From NCBI GenBank assembly GCA_047495785.1, contig JBLDXI010000046.1, forward strand, positions 1,054,001 to 1,118,000: 64,000 nucleotides of DNA, written 5' to 3'. The DNA is from Lepidodermella squamata (Eukaryota; Gastrotricha). Position 1 is the first letter of the stretch, and each line of letters starts with the position of its first letter. Positions 1 to 11,526 of this stretch are shown here, piece by piece. The position numbers and the translations under genes are program-made. The notes under the pieces were generated by a model. It ran no database searches, had not been told where the DNA came from, and worked only from the letters and a program-made list of their open reading frames with translations.

Positions 1-83
1 CAAGGGACACATTTCGGGCAAAAGCTGTAATTTAGTGAAAAATTTCAAAAAAGAAACTTGGAATAATTTTTGTAATGAAAAAC

Positions 84-350
84 CTCTCGGATCCCCGCTT
101 GGCATTGCGGAAATTCTGCGGCATTCTGGGCACATGATCGATGACTTATCCGGCTGATTGTTCACAATTCTGACCAGGCATCCGAGGCAGAAAGAATGCC
201 CGCAGGCAGGCAAAACCCTCGGATCAGAGTACAATTCGTAGCAAACTGGGCACGATAGCGACTGAAATTAAAATTCATGAATTAAAAATTAAGGCGGGCG
301 ATTCGAAAAATATTTACCGTTTGAACATTGCTTCTTCTGCGCTGGTTCAT
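84..350 (-). CDS. RING-finger protein, 5' part (partial gene at window edge)
   Basis: This is the first two exons of a RING/B-box/ankyrin family member that continues beyond the left edge. Exon 1 (318-350) starts at the ATG at 350 and encodes about 11 residues before a GTAAAT donor. Exon 2 (84-261) is 178 bp, exactly the length of the RING exon in the other copies. It encodes a C3HC4 RING with the spacing CPVC, CGHSFC, CLGC and CPEC, and ends at a GTTTTT donor. The RING implies ubiquitin E3 ligase activity by family knowledge; the target is unknown. The B-box, coiled-coil and ankyrin exons expected downstream lie outside the window, so intactness cannot be judged. Confidence 0.7.
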
Positions 351-756
351 GATTATTTTTACTTTAATTAAGAAAATTTCCTAACAGATTGAAAAATTGG
401 AAACTAGACACTTTTAGCTTTGCAGGAATGAAATAGGGCGAATTCAGGAATTGACCTAATGCAAGAATTTTAATTTTTAAATTATAAATGATCTAAAATC
501 CGAACTTGGTTTTCCTTCAAATTTAGCCCGAAAAGTTTAACCCTAACCCAATTACGAAAAATTTTCCGAGCTTGGCCATAATTGGCAAAATAGAAAAATT
601 TAGCTAATTTTCTGGAAAATCAAGGATAAATTTCACATCTTCGGCCAAAATTACAGAATTTTCCGAGTGAAAGCATAATTTTTTCTCAAGTTACTCTCTA
701 TAGCAGCAGATTTATTGAAAACAGCGGAAGAAAATCTGGTACAATAGAATAAAATC
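351..756. other. AT-rich intergenic stretch
   Basis: Between the left-edge RING gene and the next family remnant I see only AT-rich sequence with repeated words such as AATTTTCCGAG. Similar words lie just 3' of the intact family copy at 3.6 kb, which suggests this is the ordinary 3' flank of a decayed copy. No gene is visible. Confidence 0.4.
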
Positions 757-970
757 TCGCAAATACACCATGTTTCTTAAACAATTTGACAATTTCTGGC
801 TGTTTAATTTGTTTGGCCAGCGCCAAAGGTGTCACCTTGATTCAACCAGCTTCGACCAATTCCATATCCAATTTATTAAAATGATCCATAGCGTCGAAAA
901 ATGAACACTCGGCATCTTCAGCTATCAACGAAATGCGGCCCAAATATGTCGGAAAATTGGCGGTCTACCA
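757..970 (-). pseudogene. RING/ankyrin family remnant, ankyrin array deleted
   Basis: The minus strand shows the last ankyrin residues of the family (about 765-840, ending in a KHGVF-like tail). It is joined almost directly to the short linker exon (about 850-965, with motifs like YLGRISL and AEDAECSFFDA). In intact copies about 700 bp of ankyrin exon lies between these points, so most of the ankyrin array has been deleted. The coiled-coil, B-box and RING exons expected upstream are not recognisable; 1018-1209 is open but I cannot align it convincingly. A decayed gene is the simplest reading. Confidence 0.6.
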
Positions 971-1620
971 GAACAATTTCAAATTTTTCTGAACCGTGAA
1001 GTGGATAATTTTCGAAATTAACCAAAGTCCCGGGAAAACCTTTGGTTCTGCATTGATTTTGAGTTGCAAAAATGACAACAGAACGAAATTGCCACTTCGT
1101 TCAACTCGACTAGAATCCTAGCAATTTCAATTGAATTGCCACGTTTGCTTCTCGATCCATCCATAATGGTTTCGATCGCTTTCATATCGACGAGTCTTAC
1201 CCGTTCCACTTCGACTTAAATTGTCTGTTCTGCTCTCTTGGTTTGTCCATTTGTCTTCCAGGTCAAGGCTAAATCTATAAATATCTGTGCTATAAATAGC
1301 GTTCTAAAAATAGTCGCAATATTAGTTAGCAAAACAACGCCACCGTAGCCTATAGAGGGGCGCTAGAACCTTTTCGCTCGTAGTTCCAGCTGCAAAAGTT
1401 TCTAAACTGAAAATGAGCTTCACTTCATTGCAGAGGGTAGAATACTAAATAAATTAGTCATAAAAATATGCATACATTCTATCTAACAAAGCCTTTTGAA
1501 TTGCAGGCGAGCGGAAGAATTTTGTACCATGGAGCGGATAAAACTTATCCCGCAATGTTTCAGCTGTCTTGTTTTGCCGTAGGTGTTTGTTAGCAATGAC
1601 GAGCTTCGGTGCTATTTTCG
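971..1620. other. Intergenic stretch upstream of the PAN-like gene
   Basis: No gene is visible. From about 1455 onward the sequence resembles the 5' flank of the second PAN-like gene (about 41430-41600). Shared words include ACAAAGCCTTT followed by GAATTGC, a GTTTGTTAGC block and a GCTTCGGTGCT block. The two genes therefore duplicated together with their upstream regions. Confidence 0.5.
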
Positions 1621-1633
1621 TGCAAAAAACGCC

Positions 1634-1640
1634 TATAAAT
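1634..1640 (+). promoter_or_regulatory. TATA box of PAN-like gene 1
   Basis: TATAAAT lies 90 bp upstream of the ATG at 1724, inside the conserved string ACGCCTATAAATT. The same string lies about 106 bp upstream of the paralogue's ATG. Conservation between the paralogues supports a core promoter. Confidence 0.6.
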
Positions 1641-1723
1641 TGCCGCGCTAATCGCTCAGTTTTCATGTGCATTTTTTCAAACCAACTTCAAGACCTTTCT
1701 CTCTTCAGTTTCAAATTCGAGCC

Positions 1724-2120
1724 ATGTCTATCAAGCTTGCAACCGTCGTTGCCCTGGTGTTTTTCGCTGGCTTATGCGCGGCGGGTAAGCGTTTTCACGG
1801 GAAAATAAGAAGATTTTATTCATAATTCTTTAATCTGTGCAGACTACCAAGAGGAGGAAACTTACGACTGTCGAGCTGTTTCGGGCACAGACTACAGAAC
1901 CGAAAGCGTGGGCAACATGATCAAGAAAATTTTCTACACCGAACAGAACCAGATAACTCCAGGCGATTGCATGGATCTCTGCGATGCGGATCCCAAGTGT
2001 AAAGCCATCTCATATATTAATGCATGGGTGTCAAGATATCAAAAGAGGTGTTTCCTTCTGACATCTTGCGCTAAATTCAAGAAGCTAGACAGAAACGGCT
2101 TTCACTACATCAAAGTTTGA
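1724..2120 (+). CDS. Small secreted PAN/Apple-like cysteine-rich protein, copy 1
   Basis: A two-exon gene. Exon 1 (1724-1784) encodes MSIKLATVV and a hydrophobic run ending CAA, a clear signal peptide. The donor is GTAAGC and the acceptor is TGTGCAG at 1842. Exon 2 (1843-2120) gives a mature protein of about 90 aa. Its cysteine spacing (C, later CMDLC, CKA, CFLLTSC) resembles PAN/Apple domains, which bind proteins or sugars. The protein is probably secreted, and the ligand is unknown. The polyadenylation signal AATAAA follows at about 2200. The paralogue at 41.7 kb has the same length, intron position and phase, and C-terminal ending (IKV). Confidence 0.75.
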
Positions 2121-2214
2121 ATCCAAGTAATCCCGACCCATTGCGATGCGAAGAGATCAGATCAGATGCAATGCGAGCCTGCTTGAAAAGCTTGATCAAA
2201 TAAAATGTCGAGTA

Positions 2215-3735
2215 AATAAAAACGCTTGTTCTTCACTTGTACGGAAGGGTTGACAAGTTTAGGAAAAACGTAGTATGTAAAGCTGCGGTTATTCAAATCG
2301 CCAACGAATGACGCGGCATTCTACGCAGCTACAACACGAAATTAAGAAATGAAGCTCTTTTCGGCGGAAATTATAGCCTTGAAAACTGAAAATAAGCCGA
2401 CGCGGAAAGGGCCGAGTAGTTGAATTGAATACAGCTGCTGAATTTCGGTCGATCGCTTTGCCGTCATCGCTCCCCAAGATTAGGATTTTTTATTAAAAAT
2501 TCCTTACAACCATGAATACCGGAACTGCTTCACTTTGGCTTGGCAGAAATAAAATCGGTCAACCTTTGGACTTTGAAAATAAGTTCATTTTTTTCAATTA
2601 ATTAAAATTCTTCAAAATCCGTAAGTGGTTTTCTATAAAATTGCGCCTGAAATTAAAGGGGAATTCATGAATATGCAAATTAGCACCCAAGGTTACCGAA
2701 TAAATTTCAAGCGAGGATTTTTGATTAAATTAGTAAAAATTCCTACAAACATGAATTACCGGAACTGCTGCGTTGTTGGCTTGGCAGGAATGAAATCGGT
2801 CAACCTTTACACATCGAAAATAAGCAAGTGCGATAATTTTAGCTAATTTGTTTCTTCAATTAATTAAAATTCTTCAAAATCCGTAACTGGTTTTCTTTAA
2901 AATTGCGCCCGAAATTTAAGGGGGACTCTTAAAATTAATGAACATAAACATAAAAATCTTTATTGTTGTCCTCTTTCCAAATAACAAAATACACAAAATA
3001 ACTCTCTAATAATACTATGGAACAAGAGGCGCGTGCTAGTAAGATGTATCCATGCTCATCATATTGATGGGGCACGTAAGAGACGGAGAGGGAGATGGCG
3101 AGGGTTTTATCAGTTGCAGGGTAGTTATCGATAGCAGAGAGAAACACATTACAGAGAATTGCGGTAAGAGTAAAAAGGAGAAAAATGGCGGAGACAACGG
3201 TAGCTAACTGAGGAATTTTATAAAAAAGCAAGGCAGCCTGTAGAGGAAAGAAAAACAACATGAAAGAAGAGGTGAAGAAAAAAGAGGGAAGATATGGGAG
3301 AGAAGATGGGAGAAAAGAGAATAACAGCCTAGCCTATGAAGTCTGGCAGAGGACCACGAGGAAGTCTGTTGCTCAACAGCACGAAGGGCGAGCGTGGAGG
3401 GGGGCGGGCCATCAGGCGGACGCTCTCGAGGTCCTCGCGCAGCGGCAGGACAAACTGAGCGGCTTTGGCGACATAACGGCGCTGGTATGAATATGCAAAT
3501 TAGCACCCAAGGTTACCGAAAAATTTCAAGGGTTATCCTAATACGTTTAAAAATCTGCTAAATATAGAAAACATTCTGGAGAATCGGAGATCACGTTCCC
3601 CACTTTTGCTGTAAATTCCAGAATTTTCCGAGTAAAAGCATGATTTTGTCCCAAATTACTCCTCGCTACGAAACTTCTCTAAAACAACAGTTTTATTGGA
3701 AACAGCGGAGGAAAGCCTGATACGATAGAATAAAA
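2215..3735. repeat. Intergenic repeats: duplicated ~245-bp unit and a block flanked by 34-bp direct repeats
   Basis: A segment of about 160 bp starting near 2494 recurs near 2738. Both copies carry ACCGGAACTGC, a TTGGCTTGGCAG block, ATCGGTCAACCTTT and AATTCTTCAAAATCCGTAA. Separately, an identical 34-bp sequence (begins ATGAATATGCAAATTAGCAC) occurs at 2667-2700 and 3487-3520. The block just before the second copy (about 2930-3486) is richer in G and C than its surroundings. It holds minus-strand reading frames with a proline/arginine-rich stretch and hydrophobic runs, interrupted by stops. I recognise no gene. Confidence 0.55.
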
Positions 3736-6700
3736 TCAAGCAAATACACCATGTTTCTCAAACAATTTGACAATATCTGGCAGCTCGTTTTCTGTGGCCA
3801 GCGCCAAAGGTGTCAGTCCATCTCCATTTTTCGACTTAGCCAGCTTGATACGATTTTCCAAGAAAAATTCGACGCCCTCCTCCCACTCGTTTTCCACGGC
3901 AATATGCAGCAAGGTGTTGTCCGAATATTTCCCATCTACAACCCGGTATGTTTCGCCCTGTTCAACCAACAACTTGACCTTTTCTAAATTGCTTTTATGG
4001 GTCGCGAAAACTAAGGCAGTCCGGCCGAAATCGTCGGCCATATTCAACGGCGCTTTAAATTCATCGATCAAAACTCGAACGATCTCAGCGGAAGCGCTGT
4101 ATTTCGCGGCGAAATGAAGGGCGTGGAACCCATTTTTCGAGCAAATCTCCGATTTCGCCAACTCGGGGTCGAAATTCAAAATCGAACGAACGATTTCGAT
4201 GTAGGATTTTTTGATAGCGATTTGCAGGCTACGGCAGATCACGTCACCCTTAGAGTCGTGTTTTTCGTCTTTCGAGGCCTGGAGGAAAAAGTCGACGACT
4301 TCAGGTGCACAAGCAGATACAGCTTCTTCGAATAAACTGATTTCATCTTCGAATTCGTCGAAAATTGAGTCATCGCTAGCCAGTTGAGGGTAGAACAACT
4401 TGGCCCGTACAATATTAGCACGAGCGGCGGCGTGGCGAAGTTTTGTAAGAATAGCAATTTCCTAAAAAATTGTTGGAAAAATCTGAAATTTGAAAGAAAA
4501 ACGTGATAATTTACGTTGTCCTGTTGTTCCGTTTCACCAACTTCTTCGACGAACTCCATTTCCAATTCATTAAATTGATCGATAGCGTCGAAAAATGTAC
4601 ACTCGGCATCTTCAGCCATCAACGAAATGCGGCCCAAATAGGTCGAAAATTTTGCGGTCTGAAAATCTGAATAAAATGTGGTTCGAACCAATTCTGATTT
4701 GACATACCTCTTCCCAAGACTGTCCGATTTTCAATCTCAGCTCAGCAATTTTGCTCAATTTGTGATGGATGACAGAATGATTGCTGAGTATAATCGCGTC
4801 TTCGAGACATTTTTTGTCGACTTTCATCGCGAGATTATTTCGGGCTATTTCTCGCATTTTTTCGCCAATTTCGTCGGCTTGAGTTTCCAATTTGGCTTTC
4901 AACTTGGCTATCGCCTCTGAAAATTCCGCCTCAAAAGCTGCGATCAAAGACTTCGCCTTATTTTTTGCTTTTTCGACTTCATCCTCTGTGTATTTCAGCC
5001 AATCGCCAAGTTGATTTCCATCTGTGACCACTGCATGGCGATCAATTATCTAAAAATTAATTATTTTAATTTTAGGTGGTTCATTTAATTGCATCAACAA
5101 ATTTCAAAAATAAAATAAAATGTTTGTTAATATGAGTAAAAATATAATTATCGATATAATTATCGAATAAAGCCGACCTTATTAGTGAAATAAATCATCA
5201 AATTTTAGAATAATCCCAGAAAAAAATGAAACTAAAATTTCAGAAAAATTAAGCAAAAATGTGAAAATAATACCATTTTCCGAAGCTTGAGAATTTCATG
5301 CTTCAACTTTTCAGCATGTACGAATCGGCAGCCTTCGCAAAACATAGCTTCACAGTGGTCGCATTTTTCAGGCTGGGCCGATACAGCGAGATGAATGCAG
5401 TCATCTTGATTCGATTCATTGGCATCACTCGTCAAGCTATTTTTCAAAGCCTCCATTGTTCTATTCAGCGCGATGTTTCGAGGTAAAACTAGAGTTATAA
5501 AAGCTGAATCTAAGGTTATGAGGGCTAAACAGATAAATCGAACCTTCCGAATCACCCTGTGGGATAGCGGAGATTGATCGACATTCGGGACATTCGATGT
5601 TAAGCTTCGGTGAGCGTGACGCCAAAATTTGGACGAGGCAACCTTTGCAAAATGAATGGCCACAAACTGGCAGCACCCTTGGGTCGACATATAAATCGTG
5701 GCATATTGAGCAGATCAATGACTTAAGTAAAAAAACAAGAAAATGTTTAGGGGTCTTATTTTCAGCGGAACAAAATTCGAATATTTAAAAAGCTAAAAAT
5801 CGACAATTTTTTGGATTTTTTCGGTTGATCTTCAGAAATTCAAATAAATTTAGGTAACATTTAGCATTTTTTCGGTATGAAACTTTCATCGTCATTTCGA
5901 CAACCTGTCTTTATTTAACCAAATTATTCGAAAAATGACGCTTAAGAATTTATTGGGTGGTATTCTCGAAGCGGTTAATCCGGCAATGAGCGCTTTCTTT
6001 AAAACCAATTTTCAAATTTTGCAGCCGAACTGTTTCAAACCCCCTGTTAAAACCGCCTGTTCAGTCCAAATTTACCCATGAGCTGGCAGACCTGAACCCT
6101 ACCGGGTTCACAATTTTAGAGTTTATTTTCCAGTAAAATCAGATTTCAGCTTCTCATTAACGAGAAAATCAAGCCACCAGTTTAGAAATTCGGATATCAC
6201 GAGTAATCAACATTTCAGCAGATTGAAAATCGACCTGAAGACAGGACTGCCATCGATGCCGGCAAAAATTGAGAAAACGGCGTCGTGTTCACCTTCAATT
6301 TCTTCCTCTTCAATGTCATGCGACACCGTACTGGCCGAAATTCTCATGCAAACCGTGTCGAATCAAGGTGAACTTGTCCAAATAATTAAGCTGTTTCTGG
6401 AGAAGCTACTTGAGAAAATGCTGTTGCTTACCGGTCCGCTGCCACCGCAAAACCAGCCCCCGCCGCCATTTGGAGGGTTCGCTATGACGTCGTATTACGA
6501 GCTGTGAAGTAATCAAGCATGAATTCGAGCTTCGAGCAAGCATGAACTGAAGTCACTGTTCAAAATAACTGTGCTAAATTGTACCAAGAGTTCTGATATA
6601 CTTTAATAGAGCAGAAATCCTCAATTTCGGCCTCTTCCTAAATGTGGCCGCTACGACCCAATATGAACACAGGGCAGCAGTTTTTTAGCTCGAAATCCGA

Positions 6701-8273
6701 GAATTTTGCCTGTTTCAATCTGTTTCATGATTTTTCATGAGGGGGCTCATTTTTGCAAATGCTTTTTTTATTATAAACACCTGAGGTTCACGTCGTCAAG
6801 GAAAAGCTCCAAGGTAAAGCAATAAAGGCAATTTCCAAACTCAGCTTGTCGAGACGAATTTAAAAATATCAAACTCAAGCTGGTTCCCTTATTTCGGCCA
6901 GGAGTCCAGGTTACTACTAAATTAGCCATAAATGAAGGTAAAATCGTCCGGACTTGCGGAAACCGGCATTGGATAGCCCGAGAACTCCTCTACATATTCC
7001 TGTTTTTTGCCAATTATTTTCCGAAAATTCACCTGGGTGGCAAAGTAAAAAAAACCCAAAAATAGGCCGAATTTAGGGCGCAGTGCTCTAACTTGCTGCG
7101 TGCACCTTGAAACTTATTTCATGTTTTCCCCAACATTTTATTGCCTCAATTAATCATTTTTACACAACGCAATTAATCTACAACGTGTCCCAGAAGTAAA
7201 ACACAAGCTAAGAAAATACACGGCAAAGGGTTCAGAAACTCTAAAATGAGAGACGAAGTCACATGTCATGGCCAGAAAGATTTTAGAAAACTTCAAAAAA
7301 TCACGAGAAAAGTAATCGAAGTATAATGTCACTTGTTAATGGGAATGAAAAATTCCGGATAAATTTGGTCCAAATAGGTAAATTACCGAAAATACCGAAC
7401 CAGTTACCATTGGGGTTTTCCGGGTTTACTCGGGAAAATTTTCCACTTCTTTGGTTAAATCGCGGATGAAAGATGGAATATTCTCTCGGTAGGTTTAATT
7501 TTTTTTAAATTAGTTGAATTTTCTACAAAAGGTTGCCAAATTAAAAAATAGTTGCAAAGTGGCCACGCTGTATAAAGTGTCTACAGAAACTGAACTCGTT
7601 TTATATAATATGCAAGAGTAAGCTCTTGGTTTTGTTTAAACCGAAAATGTTTTCTGATTGGTCTTATAAAAATAGGATTAAATGTAAATTGCTTCGAGAA
7701 TACAACCCATTCAGTTTGGTGCCGAATTCTAAAATTTAGTCCCTTTTAGAGATATCCTGAAAAATTCGCACCTTAAATTTAGGGTTCCAGCACTATATTT
7801 GAGACTCCAGCACTAGATCTCCTGAATATGGTTTTTCGAAATTCTAGTCTTCACTAGAATCTCAATTTTGTTGTTATCATGCCCACTCGATGGACCTTCA
7901 TATTACGCGCATTTCGCACTATGAGCGGTCAGTTTACGAATTATTTTTCATCCTATGGAGCCGACATCGATTCCAAGTATTGATTTTACAAATCAGTGAT
8001 TTTCCCGATATCAGCCGTCTTGGAACCCAATATCGATAATTTTTCTACGTAGCTTGGGACACCAGGTAGCTAAAATAAAAAATCCCAGGATCAGATCGAT
8101 CAAAAACCGAAAACGCCGAAATCGCAAAGAATCTGAAAAATTTAGTGCCAGGACGCTCAAATTTAGTGCTGGAACCTCATTTTTAGTGGTGGAAATATTT
8201 GGTAAAAAAATCGCCAACTAACCATTTGAACGTTGCTCATTTTCCGAACTTTCTCGGGCGGTGAATCACTCAT
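3736..8273 (-). CDS. RING / B-box-like / coiled-coil / ankyrin protein (copy B)
   Basis: Probable exons from 5' to 3': 8223-8273 (MSDSPP start), 5544-5721 (RING, C3HC4), 5274-5488 (B-box-like CIH, CDHC, CEGCRFVHAE), 4708-5049 (coiled coil), 4515-4658 (linker) and 3736-4461 (ankyrin array). Phases agree throughout and give about 551 aa. The architecture is TRIM-like with ankyrin repeats in place of the usual C-terminal domain, so a cytoplasmic ubiquitin ligase with an ankyrin substrate reader is inferred. Exon 1 lies 2.5 kb upstream of the RING exon, whereas the sister copies have an intron of about 60 bp there. The gap holds a MITE and a possible small ORF. If exon 1 is not joined across this gap, the copy lacks a start. 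The RING and ankyrin frames are fully open. Confidence 0.75.
6223..6507 (+). CDS. Possible small hypothetical protein inside the expanded intron
   Basis: An ORF of 94 codons (internal ATG at about 6256) encodes a serine-rich N-terminus, an amphipathic leucine-rich helix (LVQIIKLFLEKLLEK) and a proline-rich tail (PPPPFGG). It follows a good acceptor (CATTTCAG near 6219). A second open stretch starting MTLKNLLGG at 5935 could be an upstream exon, but I cannot define a donor. Composition looks protein-like. No family recognised. Confidence 0.3.
   Translation: MKIDLKTGLPSMPAKIEKTASCSPSISSSSMSCDTVLAEILMQTVSNQGELVQIIKLFLEKLLEKMLLLTGPLPPQNQPPPPFGGFAMTSYYEL
7181..7570. mobile_element. Mariner-type MITE, about 390 bp
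   Basis: The ends are inverted: CAACGTGTCCCAGAAGT on the left, and on the right CAGCGTG plus a diverged remainder when read on the minus strand. TA flanks both sides (7179-7180 and 7571-7572). The GTGTCCCA end with TA target duplication is typical of mariner/Tc1-family elements. There is no coding capacity, so it would have been mobilised in trans. Related copies lie at about 11195-11526, inverted at about 9838-10045, and partially at about 27140-27290. Confidence 0.65.
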
Positions 8274-8372
8274 TTTTCAGCGCAAAAATTCTAAAATTAA
8301 AAATTAAGGCCAACAATAACAATTTAGTAAAACCTTAGAAATGGAAAGACTGATGTTATTCGAAAATGCACG

Positions 8373-11013
8373 CTATTCGAAAATGCCATGCTTCTGAAAC
8401 AACTTAACAATCCGTTGGAGTTTCATGTGTTCAGCCATTGCGAACGGCGTCATGTCTTCGACGTTTTTAACTGAAGCCAAACTTTTATCGCGTGCCAAAA
8501 AAAATTCAACGCCTTCTTGCCAGTCATTTGCAACAGCCAGGTGCAGCGCCGTATTTCCCCAGTGTCGTTGATCGATTACAGACGTGTTCTCGCCTCTTTC
8601 AATGAGGAGCTTGATCGTGCTCAGATTATAATTTTTATGAGCCGCTAGAATTAAGGCAGAACGGCCGTAATAGTCGGCTTCATTCATCGGGGCTTTGAAC
8701 TCATCGATCAACATTTTAACAGTAACATCGGAATAATCGTATTTCGCAGCGAAATGAAGCGCGTAGAACCCAGTTTTCGAGCACAGCCTCGTTGTAGCAA
8801 ATTCTGGGTAGAATTTCAAAATTGCTCGTACGATACCTGGACTTGAGTCTTTCAAAGCTTTCTGCAGGCCATTGCAAATCATCTCTGCTTTCAAATCGTG
8901 CTCCTCATCTTTAGTAGAATCGAGAAAAAATTCGACAATTTCCGAATTTCCTCCGTTAACGGCTTGTTCGAAAATACAAGTATCCGTATCCAAATTGCCG
9001 AATATCGAATCGTATGAGGCTAATTGAGGAAAATAAATCTTAGCCCGCTCTAGATTTCCGGTTGAAGCGGCGTGGTTAAGTTTAAAATAGGTGGAATTGT
9101 CCTAAACAAAAAATCGAAGGTAAAGTCGAATAAAAACCTTGAATTTTACATACCTTATCGTCTTGTTCAGAATCGCAATGGCCACGACTGAAGAATTGAA
9201 TATCCAATTTTTGAAATTCGTCGATAGCATCAAACAATTTCACCTCTGCTTCGTCAGCGCTCAAGGCAATGTGGCCCACATTTGACGAAAATCCCGCAAT
9301 CTGAAATTTGGCATTATTAAAATATTCTGGAAAAAAAATTGAGGAAAACCTCATGCCAAGATTTGCTAATCTGCGATCTCAGCTCAGAAATGTCTTTGAG
9401 TTTGTATTTCATAACTGAACTGCCGCTAAGTTTCAACGCATCTTGAAGAGTTTTTTCGTCAACTTTCGCCGTGAGATTGGCCCGCGCATTGTTTCGCATT
9501 TTTTCGCCGATTTCTGCCACTTGGGCTTCTAGCTTGGTCTTCAATTTCGCCATTGATTCCGAAAATTCCGCCTCAAAACCAGCGATCAAGGTTTTAATTT
9601 TGCCCCTTGCTTTCTCGACTTCGGCGTCGGCATATCCGAGCCAGTCACCGAGTTTACTCTCGTCCGTCACTTCTGAATGACGCTCAATTATCTGGAAAAT
9701 AAAGTGAGTAAAATTCTCGGAATTTTCGGAAACGAAAACTGAGAACTTGGAGCTAAATTTTTATAGAATTTTTTTTATTTTGGAATAGCTATAGCGCATA
9801 TTATAACCATGGGATCTGTCGACTGGAATTTTTAATTGAAGTGTCCCAAAAAAAGTTGCGCAACCCTTTTCTATAGTTTTGCATGATTTTTCAGCCAATT
9901 TATCAATTTTTCTAAAATTAAACCTACCGGGATCATCTCAAAGCAATTTTCGTCGAAGAAATTTAAAATAAACCCGAAAAAACCCTATGGTAACTGGTTT
10001 GGTAATTATCGGTATTTTACCAGGTAGCACCAAATTTGGCAGACCGTCATCACAGCAAATACCCGAAACAGCAAACGCGACAAAACAGCAAATTTTACAA
10101 CTTGCGACATAACAGCAGAAACACGGTGCATCTTTTGCACAGAAGTTTTCGCTGTTTTGTCGCGAAATAAAAAATTTGCTGTTTTGTCGCATTCGCTGTT
10201 CTGCGAAATTGCTTTTTTGTCGCTGTACCCCAAATTTTGCTGATTTTTTTATTCACTAAATTTTACCATTCTCACGATATTTGAATTTTTCCTAATTTCA
10301 GAATTTCTGACCTCTTTTCCGTGATTTGTTGTTGTTGTTGCGTCACTATATGAGGATGTTGTATAACAAGCTATAAGTAGTCCATGGCTCAGTAATTCGG
10401 CCAAAATTTAGTTCAAAATATTGAAATGTATGCAATTTACCTGCTCTCGTAGCTCGAGAATTTCCTGCTTCAAATGTTCAGCATGGACGAATCGGCAGCC
10501 TTCGCACAGCATAGCGTCGCAATGGTCGCATTTTTCAGGCTCAGGCGATATAGCGACATGAATGCAGTGGAGCGGCCTCAATTTATAGGGATTGGCGTCA
10601 GCATTTTCAAGTGAACTTTTCAAAGCATCAACTGCTCTCATCAAAGCAATGTTGCGAGGTAGAGCTTGAGTCATCAAAAGTTGTAATTAAAATTATCGCA
10701 AGGGATCATAAAATAATCAAACCTTGGATATCACAGTTTGGGATCCTTGATATCGATCGACATTCAGGGCATTCGATGTTGTGTTTCGCACGCTGTGGTG
10801 CCATTATTTGACCTAGGCAACTCGTGCAAAACGAATGGCCACAAACTGGCAGCACCCTTGGTTCGACGTAAAAATCGTGGCAAATCGAGCAAATCAGTGA
10901 CTGAAGTGAAAAAAACCCAAAGTAATATAGTTTCAAATGGATAAATAATTTTGTGAACTAACCATATGCATATTGCTCATCTTTTGAATTTTCTTGGGCG
11001 GCGAGTCACTCAT
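8373..11013 (-). CDS. RING / B-box-like / coiled-coil / ankyrin protein (copy C)
   Basis: Six exons: 10963-11013, 10723-10900, 10441-10664, 9350-9691, 9154-9300 and 8373-9101. All boundaries have GT/AG and consistent phase, giving about 556 aa. The RING ligands are C21, C24, C37, H39, C42, C45, C61 and C64. The B-box-like knuckle reads CIHVAIS, CDHC and CEGCRFVHAE. A lysine/glutamate-rich coiled coil follows (exon 4), then a linker exon and an ankyrin array with canonical TALHLA and GFYALHFAAK helices. Ubiquitin ligase activity is inferred from the RING, and the ankyrin repeats probably bind the substrate. The 748-bp intron 3 carries an inverted MITE remnant and a 20-bp hairpin. This is one of the best-preserved copies and useful as the family reference. 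Confidence 0.85.
9838..10045 (-). mobile_element. Inverted mariner-type MITE remnant
   Basis: The segment starts AGTGTCCCAAAAAAAGTTGCG and carries, in reverse orientation, the conserved MITE core seen at 7.4 and 11.3 kb (CCTATGGTAACTGGTT matches AACCAGTTACCATYGGGG). It sits in intron 3 of copy C. The far end is lost or merges with the hairpin repeat that follows. Confidence 0.5.
10077..10190. repeat. Perfect 20-bp inverted repeat (hairpin)
   Basis: GCGACAAAACAGCAAATTTT at 10077-10096 is exactly the reverse complement of 10171-10190, with a 74-bp loop. Extra copies of the GCTGTTTTGTCGC core at about 10151 and 10200 make a small array. It lies inside intron 3 of copy C. Confidence 0.75.
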
Positions 11014-11194
11014 TTTCCCAATTAAATTTCTAAAATTCGTGGGAAATTAGTCCGTAAAGAAAAAATAGAAAACTTCGAATATAATAAGCTATTTGATTTT
11101 GACCCTAGAAAGTAACCCAGGCTTTCATTACACAATTTTAAGTCACTATCCTTGGAATAATTTGTGTAAACACGTGGTTAGGCGAGCAGGATGT

Positions 11195-11526
11195 TCAAAC
11201 ACAAGCTGTTTCAATCGTATTCGCAATCGTATAGATTTGTAGAAAAATTCGAAAAATCGCGATAATAGTAATCAAGTATGTCACTTGTCATTTGGATTAA
11301 AAACGTCCGAAGAACATTTGTCCAACCAGGTAAAATACCGAAAATTACTGAACCAGTTACCATCGGGGTTTTCCGGGTATTCTCCGGTAAATTTTTAATT
11401 TCTTCGGTTAAATCGAGGATAAAGATGGAATATTCTCTCGGTAAGTTTAATTTAATAAAATCAATTGAATTTCCCACAAAAAGTTGCCAGATTAAAAAAT
11501 AGTTGCGCAACTTCTGGGACACGCTG
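11195..11526. mobile_element. Mariner-type MITE, 5' truncated
   Basis: Most of this segment aligns to the MITE at 7198-7570. The right end is better preserved: read on the minus strand it is TA followed by CAGCGTGTCCCAGAAGTTG, with TA at 11527-11528. The left TIR is replaced by unrelated sequence. Confidence 0.55.

Larger units (their letters stand above)
5722..8222. other. Expanded first intron (or intergenic gap) of copy B
   Basis: This 2.5-kb stretch separates the putative exon 1 from the RING exon of copy B. It contains a mariner-type MITE at 7181-7570 and a possible plus-strand small gene near 5935-6507. The rest is AT-rich sequence with three close repeats of a CCAGCACTA-like phrase around 7790-7820. 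The sister genes have only about 60 bp here, so nearly all of it is inserted DNA. Confidence 0.5.
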
